Of a stretch of DNA of 64,000 nucleotides, positions 10,821 to 22,240 are shown piece after piece (the stretch's first letter is position 1; every line of letters starts with the position of its first letter). Position numbers and translations under genes: made by a program. The notes under the pieces were generated by a model, which was not told the DNA's origin, did not search any database, and was given only the letters and a program-made list of their open reading frames with translations. Source of the stretch: Spongilla lacustris (lineage: Eukaryota; Porifera; Demospongiae; Spongillida; Spongillidae); NCBI GenBank assembly GCA_949361645.1, contig OX442420.1:4385882-4449881 (forward strand). Direction: 5' to 3'.

Positions 10821-12687
10821 ATGCCTTCACGGCTTCAAAAGAGGAAAGCTAAGCGACGAGAGGAATACCTCCTAAATCAAGAGTATGAGTTAGAGTCCTC
10901 CCGAGTTCGGTACGATGCTGATGCTGAACAAAGGCGGGAGTCTGCTCGTGAAATGTACAGAGCAAATCTGGAGTCAAACCGAGCTTTTAAGAGGCGGCGA
11001 CATGAACAGAATTCTGACGAGATTCGAGCTTCTAAGAGGCGGCGACATGAACTGAATTCTGACAAGATTCGAGCTTCTAAGAGGCGGCGACATAAACTGA
11101 ATTCTGACAAGATTCGAGCTTCTAAGAGGCGGCGACATAAACTGAATTCTGACAAGATTCGAGCTTCTAAGAGGCGGCGACATAAACTGAATTCTGACAA
11201 GATTCGAGCTTCTAAGAGGCTAAAGATTCAGGCAAATCGAGAAACCAATCGGGCTTCACAAAGGAGTCTATATTGGAGAAACTCTTCTGCTGCGCGTTCA
11301 GCGAAAAGGGCGCAGCGTAAGCGTAAGCGTGAGGCGGAGACAGCACACTACAACGGAAATACAACTACCGCCAAAAGGTGAGTTGTGCATGGAATATTAT
11401 GGTTTGGCGCGCTTCTTTTAGTCTAGAGCAGCTGGAAAAGTGCTTTATACGTTGCTAGGTGATATATGTACAGTTGGATTTTGTCATGTTGCGTAACGGG
11501 TGTTGCTATTATTGATATTAGTTGCACTATTTCTGTTACAGTTAAGTTTATTATGCTTTGCAATACAGTTCAAGCCACTTTTAATGTCACCCCTAGTATA
11601 GTACACGCGGTTGACATTATTATGTGGCTTCTACATGTATTATCAGTGTCAAAGTAAGTAAATTTCAGTATTGACTGCATGCTTCCATCTCCTTAATCAT
11701 TTTAGCTACTGCCTGTATGAACCCAATGATAGTGTTCTAACGGAGTATAAGGGTGGCCTTGAAAAGGCTATTCTAAGTAATAGGACATTGTTAGATGAGT
11801 TAAATGATGCCTTTTGCCTGACCCATCCATGGTTAGCACAAAAGGTTACCACTAGATCTGCACATGCTGCTGTTAGCAAAGTTAGCGCAGATGCATTACT
11901 TGCTAAGGCACTGAACATTCGAAGAACAAAAGCAGGGGGATTGTTAAAAGATGTTCGTGCCATTAATACAATAAAATTATCAGAAAATGATATTCTAGCT
12001 GGGATAAGGCATCATAGTGCTGTCTCAGAACCCTATTTCTATGATACCTCTTACAATCACACAAAACAGCATGGGCCTATACCAGTAGACCTCAATGGTA
12101 GGTGTGTTGTGGCAGAGGAAATAGAGAACAGAGGTGGCCATGATAGTGTGCGCCCACTGAAATGGAAATGCACAAGTGAGTGTCGAATGCTCACTGGTGG
12201 TGAAATAGAAGTAGTGCTGGAAACCAAGTTCCTATTTCAAAAATGCATAGATGATGTCCGGGCTGGACTAGACAGTCTTGATTCAGGGTGTAGTTGTGTC
12301 TGTCATGATAGCACTTTGCAATCAGACTTGCACTATAGTGAATGGCGAGGTCACCCTATTTGTTGTGAATTTCCAACCTGCTCCAGTCCACTGAGGGTGA
12401 TAAGGGCAGCTGCACCTCACTACCCAGTCTTACGGGGGCTTATCTGGCCACTTTATTCTGCCCGCAAAAATCATCTGGCTGTTAAAGCTATTGATGCAGC
12501 GCTTTGTAGTGGAAGTGTTGAAGAACTATTAGACTTACTTGACTTGAAAGACAACTTGTCACATTTGTTCAGTGATGAAGGGGTCCAGCATGCTGTAGTC
12601 AGTGATGACCATTCATCACCTGGTCTAGGCTGTATTGAAAGGCACCTGTTAGTTAGAATTTGGTCATGGCTAACCCAGGTCATATAG
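10821..12687 (+). CDS. Two-exon gene: basic 15-residue-repeat protein, 512 aa
   Basis: Exon 1 is 10821-11377 and exon 2 is 11706-12687. The donor is AAAG|GTGAGT, the acceptor is TTTTAG|CTACTG, and the join completes a Ser codon in phase. Residues 1-185 are extremely basic: five near-identical copies of a 15-residue unit (RASKRRRHKLNSDKI) are flanked by similar diverged Arg-rich units, giving several nuclear-localisation-like clusters. The exon 2 part is ordinary globular sequence with a Cys/His cluster around residue 380 (CSCVCHD, then ICCEFPTC), possibly metal-binding, and an acidic, leucine-rich end. The 45-base DNA repeats are almost identical, so expansion is recent. I do not recognise the family. 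The Arg-rich repeat plus Cys motif suggests nucleic-acid binding, possibly transposon-derived (inference). The open frame is intact. Confidence 0.75.
11025..11216 (+). repeat. Tandem 45-base coding repeat
   Basis: The unit starting GAGCTTCTAAGAGGCGGCGA recurs in frame in exon 1 of the two-exon gene, with only one or two base changes between copies. Because 45 is a multiple of three, copy-number change does not break the frame. Confidence 0.9.
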
Positions 12688-13819
12688 ATGCAACCATTCC
12701 TGTAATCATTGAACGAAATTCAATGTACATTTACTGGAAAAATGGAAATCATTTTGATGTTGTAACATCTCAGTTGTGAGGTAATTATTATTACCTCACA
12801 TGATGTGTATCACATGGGTTACATGCTTACTGTGTACCATGTGCCAATCACGTGGTAGAAAGTGCATTATGTACAGCAGTGCCATTGTGACATGTATGAC
12901 CGATGTATGTGTGCAAGCAGTGACTGCACATTGAGCTGTTGGTGCATTTCAGTGTGATTTGCTTGGCAAGGTCTGGTGCACACATTGACTCAGAGTGAGG
13001 TTGGTGCCTTTTGTATTAATCAGTCATTGCTTCAACACAGTCAATACACATGTGGTGCAGAGCTGTCACAGTACAGCCATCATTGCCCACACTATTCAAA
13101 TGTGTGACATAAGTGCAATGCAATAGACTTGATAATAAACATTAGCGTCTAACTCAAATCTGGTGTTGTGTTGTGCATAAACCTGCCTAGCAATATTGTC
13201 AGCTGATTGTCCAAGCAGATTCATTTGCCTAAAATAGGCGACAATGAGTGAGGTTGGGCCTCATGATACCCTCCACCTTGAGTGGATAATACATATATGT
13301 CTGAGAAGCAGGCATATATGGGGGACCTATCCTCATTGGCAATTGAATCAAATCTCAAAGAAGTTCACCCCAGGAGTGTGTATGTATGGTGTTGTTTACT
13401 TCCTTATAGTCAGAAACAAACCACGAAACATGATGTTGCTAGGCAGTGACATGTTCAGTGTTGCTACAGCTGGACATGGGTATGCATAACATTTTGGTGG
13501 GTACTTCTGCACAGCTGGTACTGATCCTTTTCACTCTACCACTAATGGACCCTCACAGAAACAAGCCACTTCTGAGTTACATAAATGTCATACTGGTGCC
13601 TGGTAATATAAAAGGCAACCCAACGTAAAAACAAAAGAAAAAAAGGGAACAAAATATTATCTATAAGAAGGTTGGTGATATTCAATGGTGGTACATATGC
13701 ATTAATGATTTTGGTTTGCTGTATATTCAAGCACTTATTCTTCACGAGCATAAGATAAAACTCTGTCCAACAAGTTCGTTGCATTGTGACGTAATTAACA
13801 TGATGTAAGACATAAGTGA
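12688..13819. other. Intergenic, 3' of the two-exon gene
   Basis: The first part is TG/CA-rich and presumably holds the 3' UTR. Near 13490 there is a diverged copy (CATTTTGGTGGGTAC) of part of the 91-base repeat that follows. The 81-codon frame at 13244 has no recognisable feature. Confidence 0.5.
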
Positions 13820-14000
13820 CGTGAGATACATGTTTACAGTGTGTTCTACACATTTTGGCGGGTACTCCACAGCCGATTTGAATGAGTGATCCTACCGGAC
13901 CTCTTCGGGACGTGAGATACACGTTTACAGTGTGTCCTACACATTTTGGCGGGTACTGCACAGCCGATTTGAATGAGTGATCCTACCGGACCTCTTCGGA
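13820..14000. repeat. 91-base tandem duplication upstream of the RGG gene
   Basis: Two copies (13820-13910 and 13911-14000) begin CGTGAGATACA and share CACATTTTGGCGGGTACT and ATCCTACCGGACCTCTTCGG, with only a few differences. Each copy contains TTTTGGCGGG, which fits the E2F/DP binding consensus. The copies end 172 bases before the start codon of the RGG gene, so they may be promoter elements (inference). Confidence 0.85.
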
Positions 14001-14171
14001 TTCTATAACTACAAATGTGATTGGAAAGATTTTGCAAGCAAATGCGCTATTTATAATGAATAAATTTAGTGCCGTCTTAATTAAGCTTTGACAACAAAAA
14101 AACAGTGAAGCTGTATTGAGCTACATTAACGTGTGAGCTCGTATTAAGTGAGCTTATATTTCCATGTATAG

Positions 14172-14604
14172 ATGGCTGCTAAGTATACTGAAGATTTTGA
14201 CGAAGCTTCGATTCAACTTGTAAGTTGTGATACGCTAACAATATAATATACTATACTCTTTTCAGATTCAGGAAGCGGAAGCCCAAGGCTCTGCCGCTTT
14301 GCCTTTGGACGCCGAAATGGACGAAGAAAGTGTAAAATTGTAATGGCAATATACTCATTTGCTTTACATACAATGTATCTTTATTATGATTTCCGAACAG
14401 GAGCCTGTGAAAAAGAAAAAGAAAACGACTGCAGAAGCTGATGAAGGAGGGAGTGGAGGAAGAGGGGGAAGAGGAGGGAGAGGTGGAAGAGGAGGGAGAG
14501 GAGGAAGAGAAGGAAGAGGAGGAAGAGGAGGAAGAGAAGGAAGAGGAGGAGGTGGAGATCGCCCGTACATATTTAAAATAACTAATGCTTATTTTTATAA
14601 TTAA
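14172..14604 (+). CDS. Three-exon RGG-box protein, 105 aa
   Basis: The exons are 14172-14219, 14266-14331 and 14401-14604, all joining in phase 0. The donors are GTAAGT and GTAAAA, the acceptors are TTTTCAG and CCGAACAG, and the introns are 46 and 69 bases. The start is the first ATG of MAAKYTEDFDEASIQL. Residues 1-38 are acidic, 39-53 contain a Lys run (VKKKKK) that could serve in nuclear import, and about 54-90 are a Gly-Gly-Arg repeat (GGRGGRGG), the RGG/GAR motif that binds RNA and is a substrate of arginine methyltransferases. It ends DRPYIFKITNAYFYN, though the last residues could differ if another splice exists. I do not recognise the protein; a small nuclear or nucleolar RNA-binding role is inferred. 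The exons are too short to show in a simple frame scan. Confidence 0.65.
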
Positions 14605-14728
14605 ACTTTGTTTTACTATTTCTGTATTACATATTTTAAAAATACGCTGTACTTCATCAGCGATCGAGACAAACGTTTCTGCATGACATTTTGCGATATC
14701 GGCCATCAAAAATGAAGGGAACAAGATA

Positions 14729-14999
14729 TAAAAAACATTCTCTCTGAGAAAGTTGGTGGTATATAGGATTTGAAGGCAATGGTGGTGTAAAAAGGAAGGG
14801 AACAAGGGATCAACGATGATACGAAATTTTTTTAAGTCCTATATTTAGCAACGAAATATGTACGTACTACAAAAGTGCTAAATATAGGACTGTTTAAAAA
14901 ATTTCGTATCATCGTTGATCCCTTGTTCCCTTCCTTTTTACACCACCATTGCCTTCAAATCCTATATACCACCAACTTTCTCAAAGAGAATGTTTTTTA
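14729..14999. mobile_element. Palindromic MITE family M1, full copy (271 bp)
   Basis: Almost the whole element is one inverted repeat. It opens TAAAAAACATTCTCTCTGAG and closes with the complement ending GAATGTTTTTTA; inner arms carry GGAAGGGAACAAGGGATCAA and its complement, around a roughly 30-base loop. TA stands on both sides (14727-14728 and 15000-15001), a TA target duplication. The right TA is also the left TA of the giant element that begins at 15002. Confidence 0.9.
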
Positions 15000-15001
15000 T
15001 A

Positions 15002-15950
<949 letters not shown>

Positions 15951-18900
15951 GTACATTCTGCCTTTTTCATGTGTGTACAGCTTGTTATGGTACACTAGCA
16001 TCTTGTTACCAAACCTTGTTACAGTATGCATGTAGTTTGCCTGGATAGTGTGCCTTATTCTCAGGTGCAGTGCGCGTGTCTTGTCTTGGTAAATAAATAA
16101 TAAATTATGTAACTATTCTAAAGTTGTGTTTTTATCCTGCATTTGTTCCAGTATGTAGCCTGTCTTATTACTTTAAACATGCAATTAGTCTTGGTACACT
16201 GCCTTGTTATTCATGTAGGAACCTTATCTTGGGACACCCAACCTTGTTTACAGCATGCAGCTTGTGTTAATAGTTTGCCTTATTGCAGTCAGAAACTAGT
16301 CTTGATGGTAACCTGCCTTGCTAAAGTGTGTAGCTTGTCTGCCTGTTTATAAAATGCATGTGAGGCCTGTCTTGGTGCATAAAGTGTGCAGCTTGTATTG
16401 CTACACTGCTTTGTTACAGTACCTTGTTACAGTACCTCTGCACCAAATCCTACGTAGCTAGCCCTGATAGAACTGTAATTAGCTTGTGCATGTTAGCACC
16501 CTGCCTTGTTACTGCATTTAAATTGTCTTGGTACACAGATCCTTGTTACTGTATTTAGCTTATCTTGTTATTGTTTTTGAAAATGTAGCTTGTCTTGGTA
16601 CCCAGAGCCTTACTACTGTATTAAGCTTGTGTCAGCACCATGCCTTTACTGTATTTAGCTTGTCTTAGCACCATTCCTTGGTACTATATTTAGCTTGTGT
16701 TAGCACCATTCCTTCTTACTGTATTTAGCTTGTGTTGTGTCAGTACCATGCCTTGTTACTGTATTTAGCTTGTGTCAGCACCATGCCTTGTCACTGTATT
16801 TAGCTTCTGTAAGCACCATGCCTTGTTACTGTATTTAGTTTGTGTTAGCATCCTACCTTGTTACTGTATTTAGCCTGTCATGGTACACAGAGCCTTGTTG
16901 CTGTATTTAGCTTGTGTTAGATCCCTGCCTTATTACTGTGTTTAACTTGTGTTAGCACCCTGCCTTGTTACTGTATTTGGCTTGTTTTGGTACCCAGAGA
17001 CCTACCTTGTTACTGTTTTTTTTTTAAAGCAGCTTGCCTTGGTACCCAGAGCCTTGTTACTGTATTTTACTTGTGTTAGCGCCCTGCCTCGTTACTGTAT
17101 GTAGCTTGTCTTAGCACCCTGCCTTGTTACTGTATTTAGCTTGTGTTGGCACACTGCCTTGTTACTGTATTTAGCTTGTGTTAGCACCATGCCTTGTTAC
17201 TGTATTTAGCTTGTGTTAGCACCTTGCCTTGTTACTGTATTTAGCTTGTGTTGGCACACTGCCTTGTTACTGTATTTAGCTTGTGTTAGCACCTTGCCTT
17301 GTTACAGTATTTAGTTTGTGTTAGCACCATGCCTTGTTACTGTATTTAGCTTGTGTCTGCATTTAGCTTGTGTTAGCACACTGCCTTGTTACAGTATTTA
17401 GCTTGTCATAATACCCAGAGCCTTGTTACGGTATTTAGCTTGTGTTAGCACCATGCGTTGTGACTATTTTTAGCTGGTCTTAGCACCCTGCCTTGTTACT
17501 GTTTTTAACTTGTCTTGGTACGCAAAGCGTTGTTACTGTATTCAGCTTGTGTTACAACACTGCCTTGCTCCTGCATTTAGTTTGTGTTAGCACCCTGCCT
17601 TGTTAGTGTATTTAGCTTGTGTTAGCACCAGGCCTTGTTACTGTATTTAGCTTGTGTTAGCACACTGCCTTGCTCCTGCATTTATTTTGTGTTAGCGCCC
17701 TGCCTTGTTACTGTATTTAGCTTGTGTTAGCACCATGCCTTGTTACAGTATTTAGCTTGTGTTAGCACCATGCCTTGTTACTGTATTTAGCTTGTGTTAG
17801 CACACTGCCTTGCTACTGTATTTAGCTTGTGTTAGCTCACTGCCCTACCTTGTTACTGTTTTTCAAAAATGTAGCTTGGCATGGTACCCAGAGCCTTGTA
17901 TCTGTATTTAGCTTGTGTTAGAACCCTGCCTTGTGACGGTATTGAGCTTGATTTAGCTTCCTACCTTGTTACTGTATTGAACTTGTGTTAGCACCATGCT
18001 GTGTTAGTGTATTTAGCTTGTGTTAGCACCCTGCCTTGTTACTGTTTTAGCTTGTGTTAGTACCATGCCTTATTACTGTATTTAGCTTGTATTAGCACCC
18101 CTCCTTGTTACTGTATGTAGCTTGTGTTAGCACCCTGCCTTGTTACTGTATTTAGCTTGTGCTAGCACCCTGCCTTGTTACTGTATTCAGCCTGTGTTAA
18201 CACCCAGCTTTGTTACTGTATTTAGCTTGTGTTAGCACCATGCCTTGTTACTGTACTTCGCTTGTTTTAGCACCCTGCCTTGTAACTGTATTTAGCTTGT
18301 GTTAGCACCTGCCTTGTTACTGTATTTAGCTTGTGTTAGCACCATGCCTTGTTACTGTATTTAGCTTGTTACAGTATTTAGCTTGTGTTAGCACCATGCC
18401 TTGTTACTGTATTTAGCTTGTGTTAGCACCCTGCCTTGTTACTGTATTTAGCTTGTGTTAGCACCATGCCTTGTTTCTATATTTAGGTTGTGTTAGCACC
18501 ATGTCTTGTTACTGTATTTAGTTTGAGTTAGCACCCTGCCCTACCTTGATACTGTTTTTTTTAAATGTAGCTTGGCATGGTACCCAGAGCCTTGTTACTG
18601 TATATAGCTTGTGTTAGAACCATGCCTTCTGACTGCATTGAGCTTGATTTAGCTTCCTACCTTGTTACTGTATTTAACTTGTGTTAGCACCATGCTTTGT
18701 TAGTGTGTTTAACTTGTGTTAGCACCCTGCCTTGTTACTGTACTTGGCTTGTCTTGGTACCCAGAGCCTTGTTACTGTATTTAGCTTGTGTTAGCACCCT
18801 GCCTTGTTACTGTACTTGGCTTGTCTTGGTACCCAGAGCCTTGTTACTGTATCCAGCATGTGTTAGCACCCTGCCTTGTTACTGTGTTTAGCCTGTCATG

Positions 18901-21720
18901 GTACACAGAGCCTTGTTGCTGTATTTAGCTTGTGTTAGCACCATGCCTTGTTACTGTATGTAGCTAGTGTTAGCACCATGCCTTGTTACTGTATTTCAAT
19001 TGTGTTAGCATCCTACCTTGTTACTGTATTTAGCCTGTCATGGTACACAGAGCCTTGTTGCTGTATTTAGCTTGTGTTGGATCCCTGCCTTATTACTGTG
19101 TTTGACTTGTGTTAGCACCCTGCCTTGTTATTGTATTTGGCTTGTCTTGGTACCCAGAGCCTTGTTACTGTATTTAACTTGTGTTAGCACCCTGACTTGT
19201 TACTGTATGTAGCTTGTCTTAGCACCCTGCCTTGTTGCTGTATTTAGCTTGTGTTAGATCCCTGCCTTATTACTGTGTTTAACTTGTGTTAGCACCCTGC
19301 CTTGTTACTGTATTTGGCTTGTCTTGGTACCCAGAGCCTTGTTACTGTATTTAACTTGTGTTAGCACCCTGCCTTGTTACTGTATGTACATGTAGCTTGT
19401 CTTAGCACCCTGCCTTGTTAATGTATTTAACTTGTGTTAGCACCCTGCCTTGTTACTGTATGTACCTTGTCTTAGCACCCTGCCTTGGTACTGTATTTAA
19501 CTTGTGTTAGCACCATGCCTTGCTCCTGCATTTAGTTTGTGTTAGCACCCTGCCTTGTTACTGTATTTAGCTTGTGTTAGCACCCTGCCTTGTTACTGTA
19601 TTTAACTTGTGATAGCACCCTGCCTTGTTACTGAATTTAGCTTGTGTTAGCACACTGCCTTGTTTCAGTATTTAGCCTGTCTTCGTACACAGAGCCTTGA
19701 TGCTGTATTTGGATTGTTTTAGCACACAGCCTTTATAAAAATGTAGGATGTCTTGGTACACAGAGCCTTGTTACTGTATTTAGCTTGTGTTAGCACCTTG
19801 CCTTGTAACTGAGTTTAAATTGTGTTAGCACCATGCCATGTGACTGTATTTAACTTATGTTAGTACCACTGTATTTAGCTTGTGTTAGCACCCTCCCCTA
19901 CCTTATTGAGAATGTAGTTTGTCTTGATACCCAAAGCCTTGTTACTGTATGTAGCTTGTGTTAGCACCATTCCTTGTTACTGTATTTAGCTTGTGTTAGC
20001 ACCATGCCTTGTTACTGTATTTAGCTTGTGTTCGCTCCCTGCCCTACCTTGTTAGTGTTTTTTTTTTTTAATGTAGCTTGGCATGGTACCCAGAGCCTTG
20101 TACCTGTGTTTAGCTTGTGTTAGAACCCTGCCTTGTGACTGTAATGAACTTGATTTAGCGTATTACCTTGTTACTGTATTTAACTTGTGTTAGCACCCTG
20201 CCTTGTTACTGTATTTAGCCTGTCATGGTACACAGAACCACATTGCTGTATTTAGCTTGTGTTAGCACCCTGCCTTATTACTGTGTTTAACTTGTGTTAG
20301 CACCCTTCCTTGTTACTGTATTTAGCTTGTGTTAGCACCATGACTTCTTACTGTATTTAGCTTGTGTTAGCACCCTGCCTTGTTACTGTATTTAGCTTGT
20401 GGTAGCACCATGCCTTGTTACTGTTTTGAGCTTGTGTTAGCACCTTGCCTTGTTACTGTAATTAGCTTGTGTTAGCAGACTGCATTGTTACAGTATTTAG
20501 CTTGTGTTAGCACACTGCCTTGTTACTGTATTTAACTTGTGGTAGCACCGTGCCTTGTTACTGTATTCAGCTTGTGGTAACACCATGCCTTGTTACTGTA
20601 TTTAGCTTGTGTTAGCACACTGCCTTGTTACAGTATTTAGCTTGTCTTGGTACGCAGAGCCTTGTTGCTGTATTTGGCTTTCGTTAGCACACAGCCTTAT
20701 TACTGTTTTTATTAATGTAGCTTGTCTTGGTACCCAGAGCCTTGTTACTATATTTAGCTTGTGGTACCACCTTGCCTTGTAACTGTATTTAGCTTGTGGT
20801 AGCACCTTGCCTTAGCTTTTATTAGCACACTGTATTTAGCTTTTCATGGTACCCAGAGCCTTGTTACTGTATTTCGCTTGTTTTAGAACCCTGCCTTGTG
20901 ACTGTATAGAGCTTGATTTAGCTTCCTACCATGTTATTGTATTTAACTTGTGTTAGCACCAAGCTTTGTTACTGTATTTAGCTTGTGTTAGCACCATGCC
21001 TTGTTACTGTATTTAGCTTGTGTTAGTACCCTACCCTACCTTGTTACTGTGTTTTAAAAATGTGGCTTGTGATTGTACCCAGAGCCTTATTACTGTATGT
21101 AGCTTGTGTTAGAGCCCTGCATTGTGACTGTATTGAACTTGATTTAGCTTATTACCTTGTTACTGTATTTAACTTGTGTTATCACCATGCTTTGTTACTG
21201 TATTTGGCTTGTGTTAGCACCCTGCCTTGTTACTGTATTTAGCCTGTCATGGTACACAAAGCCTTGTTGCTTTATTTAGCTTGTGTTAGCTCCCTGCCTT
21301 ATTACTGTGTTTAAATTGTGTTAGCACCCTTCCTTGTTACTGTATTTGGCTTGTCTTGGTACGCAGAGCATTGTTACTGTATTTAGCTTGTGTTAGCACA
21401 CTGCCTTGCTCCTGTATTTAGCTTGTGTTAGCACCCTGCCTTGTTACTGTATTTAGCTTGTGTTAGCACCATTCCTTGTTACTGTATGTAGTCTGTGGTA
21501 GCACCTTGCCTTATTACTGTATTTAGCTTGTGTTATCACCCTGCCCTACCTTGTTTCTGTTAGCTTGCCTTGGTACCCAGAGTCTGGTTACTGTATTTAG
21601 CCCTACCTTGTTACTGTATTTAGCTTGTGTTAGTAATCTGCTTTCTGACATTGTGTAGCTTGTCTTGGTCCTTAAATTATATACCTTGTTTTGGTACCCA
21701 TTGTTAGCTTGTATTGGTAC
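15951..21720 (+). repeat. 35-base minisatellite array, forward orientation
   Basis: Diverged copies of a 35-base unit combine TTAGCTTGTGTTAGCACC, CTGCCTTGTTACTGTAT and frequent variants such as CTTGGTACCCAGAGCC. By length there is room for about 160 units. The first kilobase is the most degenerate. Longer spacers with a T-rich run (TTTTTTTTAAATGTAGCTTGG) recur. No open frame of interest exists; stop-free stretches are products of the repeat period. The array is the inverted partner of the array at 22.24-32.66 kb. Confidence 0.93.
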
Positions 21721-22240
21721 CCTACCTTGTCAGTATGTAAACCTAGGCAGTCTTCATACCTGTAAACCTAGCCCACCTACAAACATGTACATGTATGTGA
21801 AGCTGAACTGTCAAAAGAAACACTAAGACCAAGCATACAACAGATGGTCACAATTGTGAATGAAATTCATCATCCACTGTGGAACAATTACTATGAATAT
21901 TTGTAATGACCTACATAATAAATGTATGCAGGTGAGCTAGGTTTACATACATGAACAAGGTTTACAGGTTTGAATGTGGACTAGGTTTACATACATGTAT
22001 GAAGGAGGGCTATATACATGGGCTATGTCCACATACATGGGCTATGTCCACATACATGGGCTATATGTCCACATACATGGGCTATGTCCACATACATGGG
22101 CTGTGTCCACATACATGGGCTATGTCCACATACATGGGCTATTTTAACAAGGTTTGGTGACAAAGGAATGTAACAGGGCAGTGTACTAATACCAGATACA
22201 GCTTTATGAACCTAAACAGGATACCCGTGCATTTTATAAA
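21721..22240. repeat. Spacer of the giant element with a 19-base tandem repeat
   Basis: This is the non-array centre. About eight copies of CATGGGCTATGTCCACATA lie at 22010-22145, and elsewhere there are GGTTTACAT-type repeats around 21735 and 21940-21995. In a hairpin this region would form the loop. No gene is seen. Confidence 0.85.

Noticed and set aside
14251..14805. Minus-strand 184-codon Ser/Pro-rich frame
   Set aside because: It is antisense to the RGG repeat and runs into the M1 MITE; the spliced plus-strand gene explains the sequence better.
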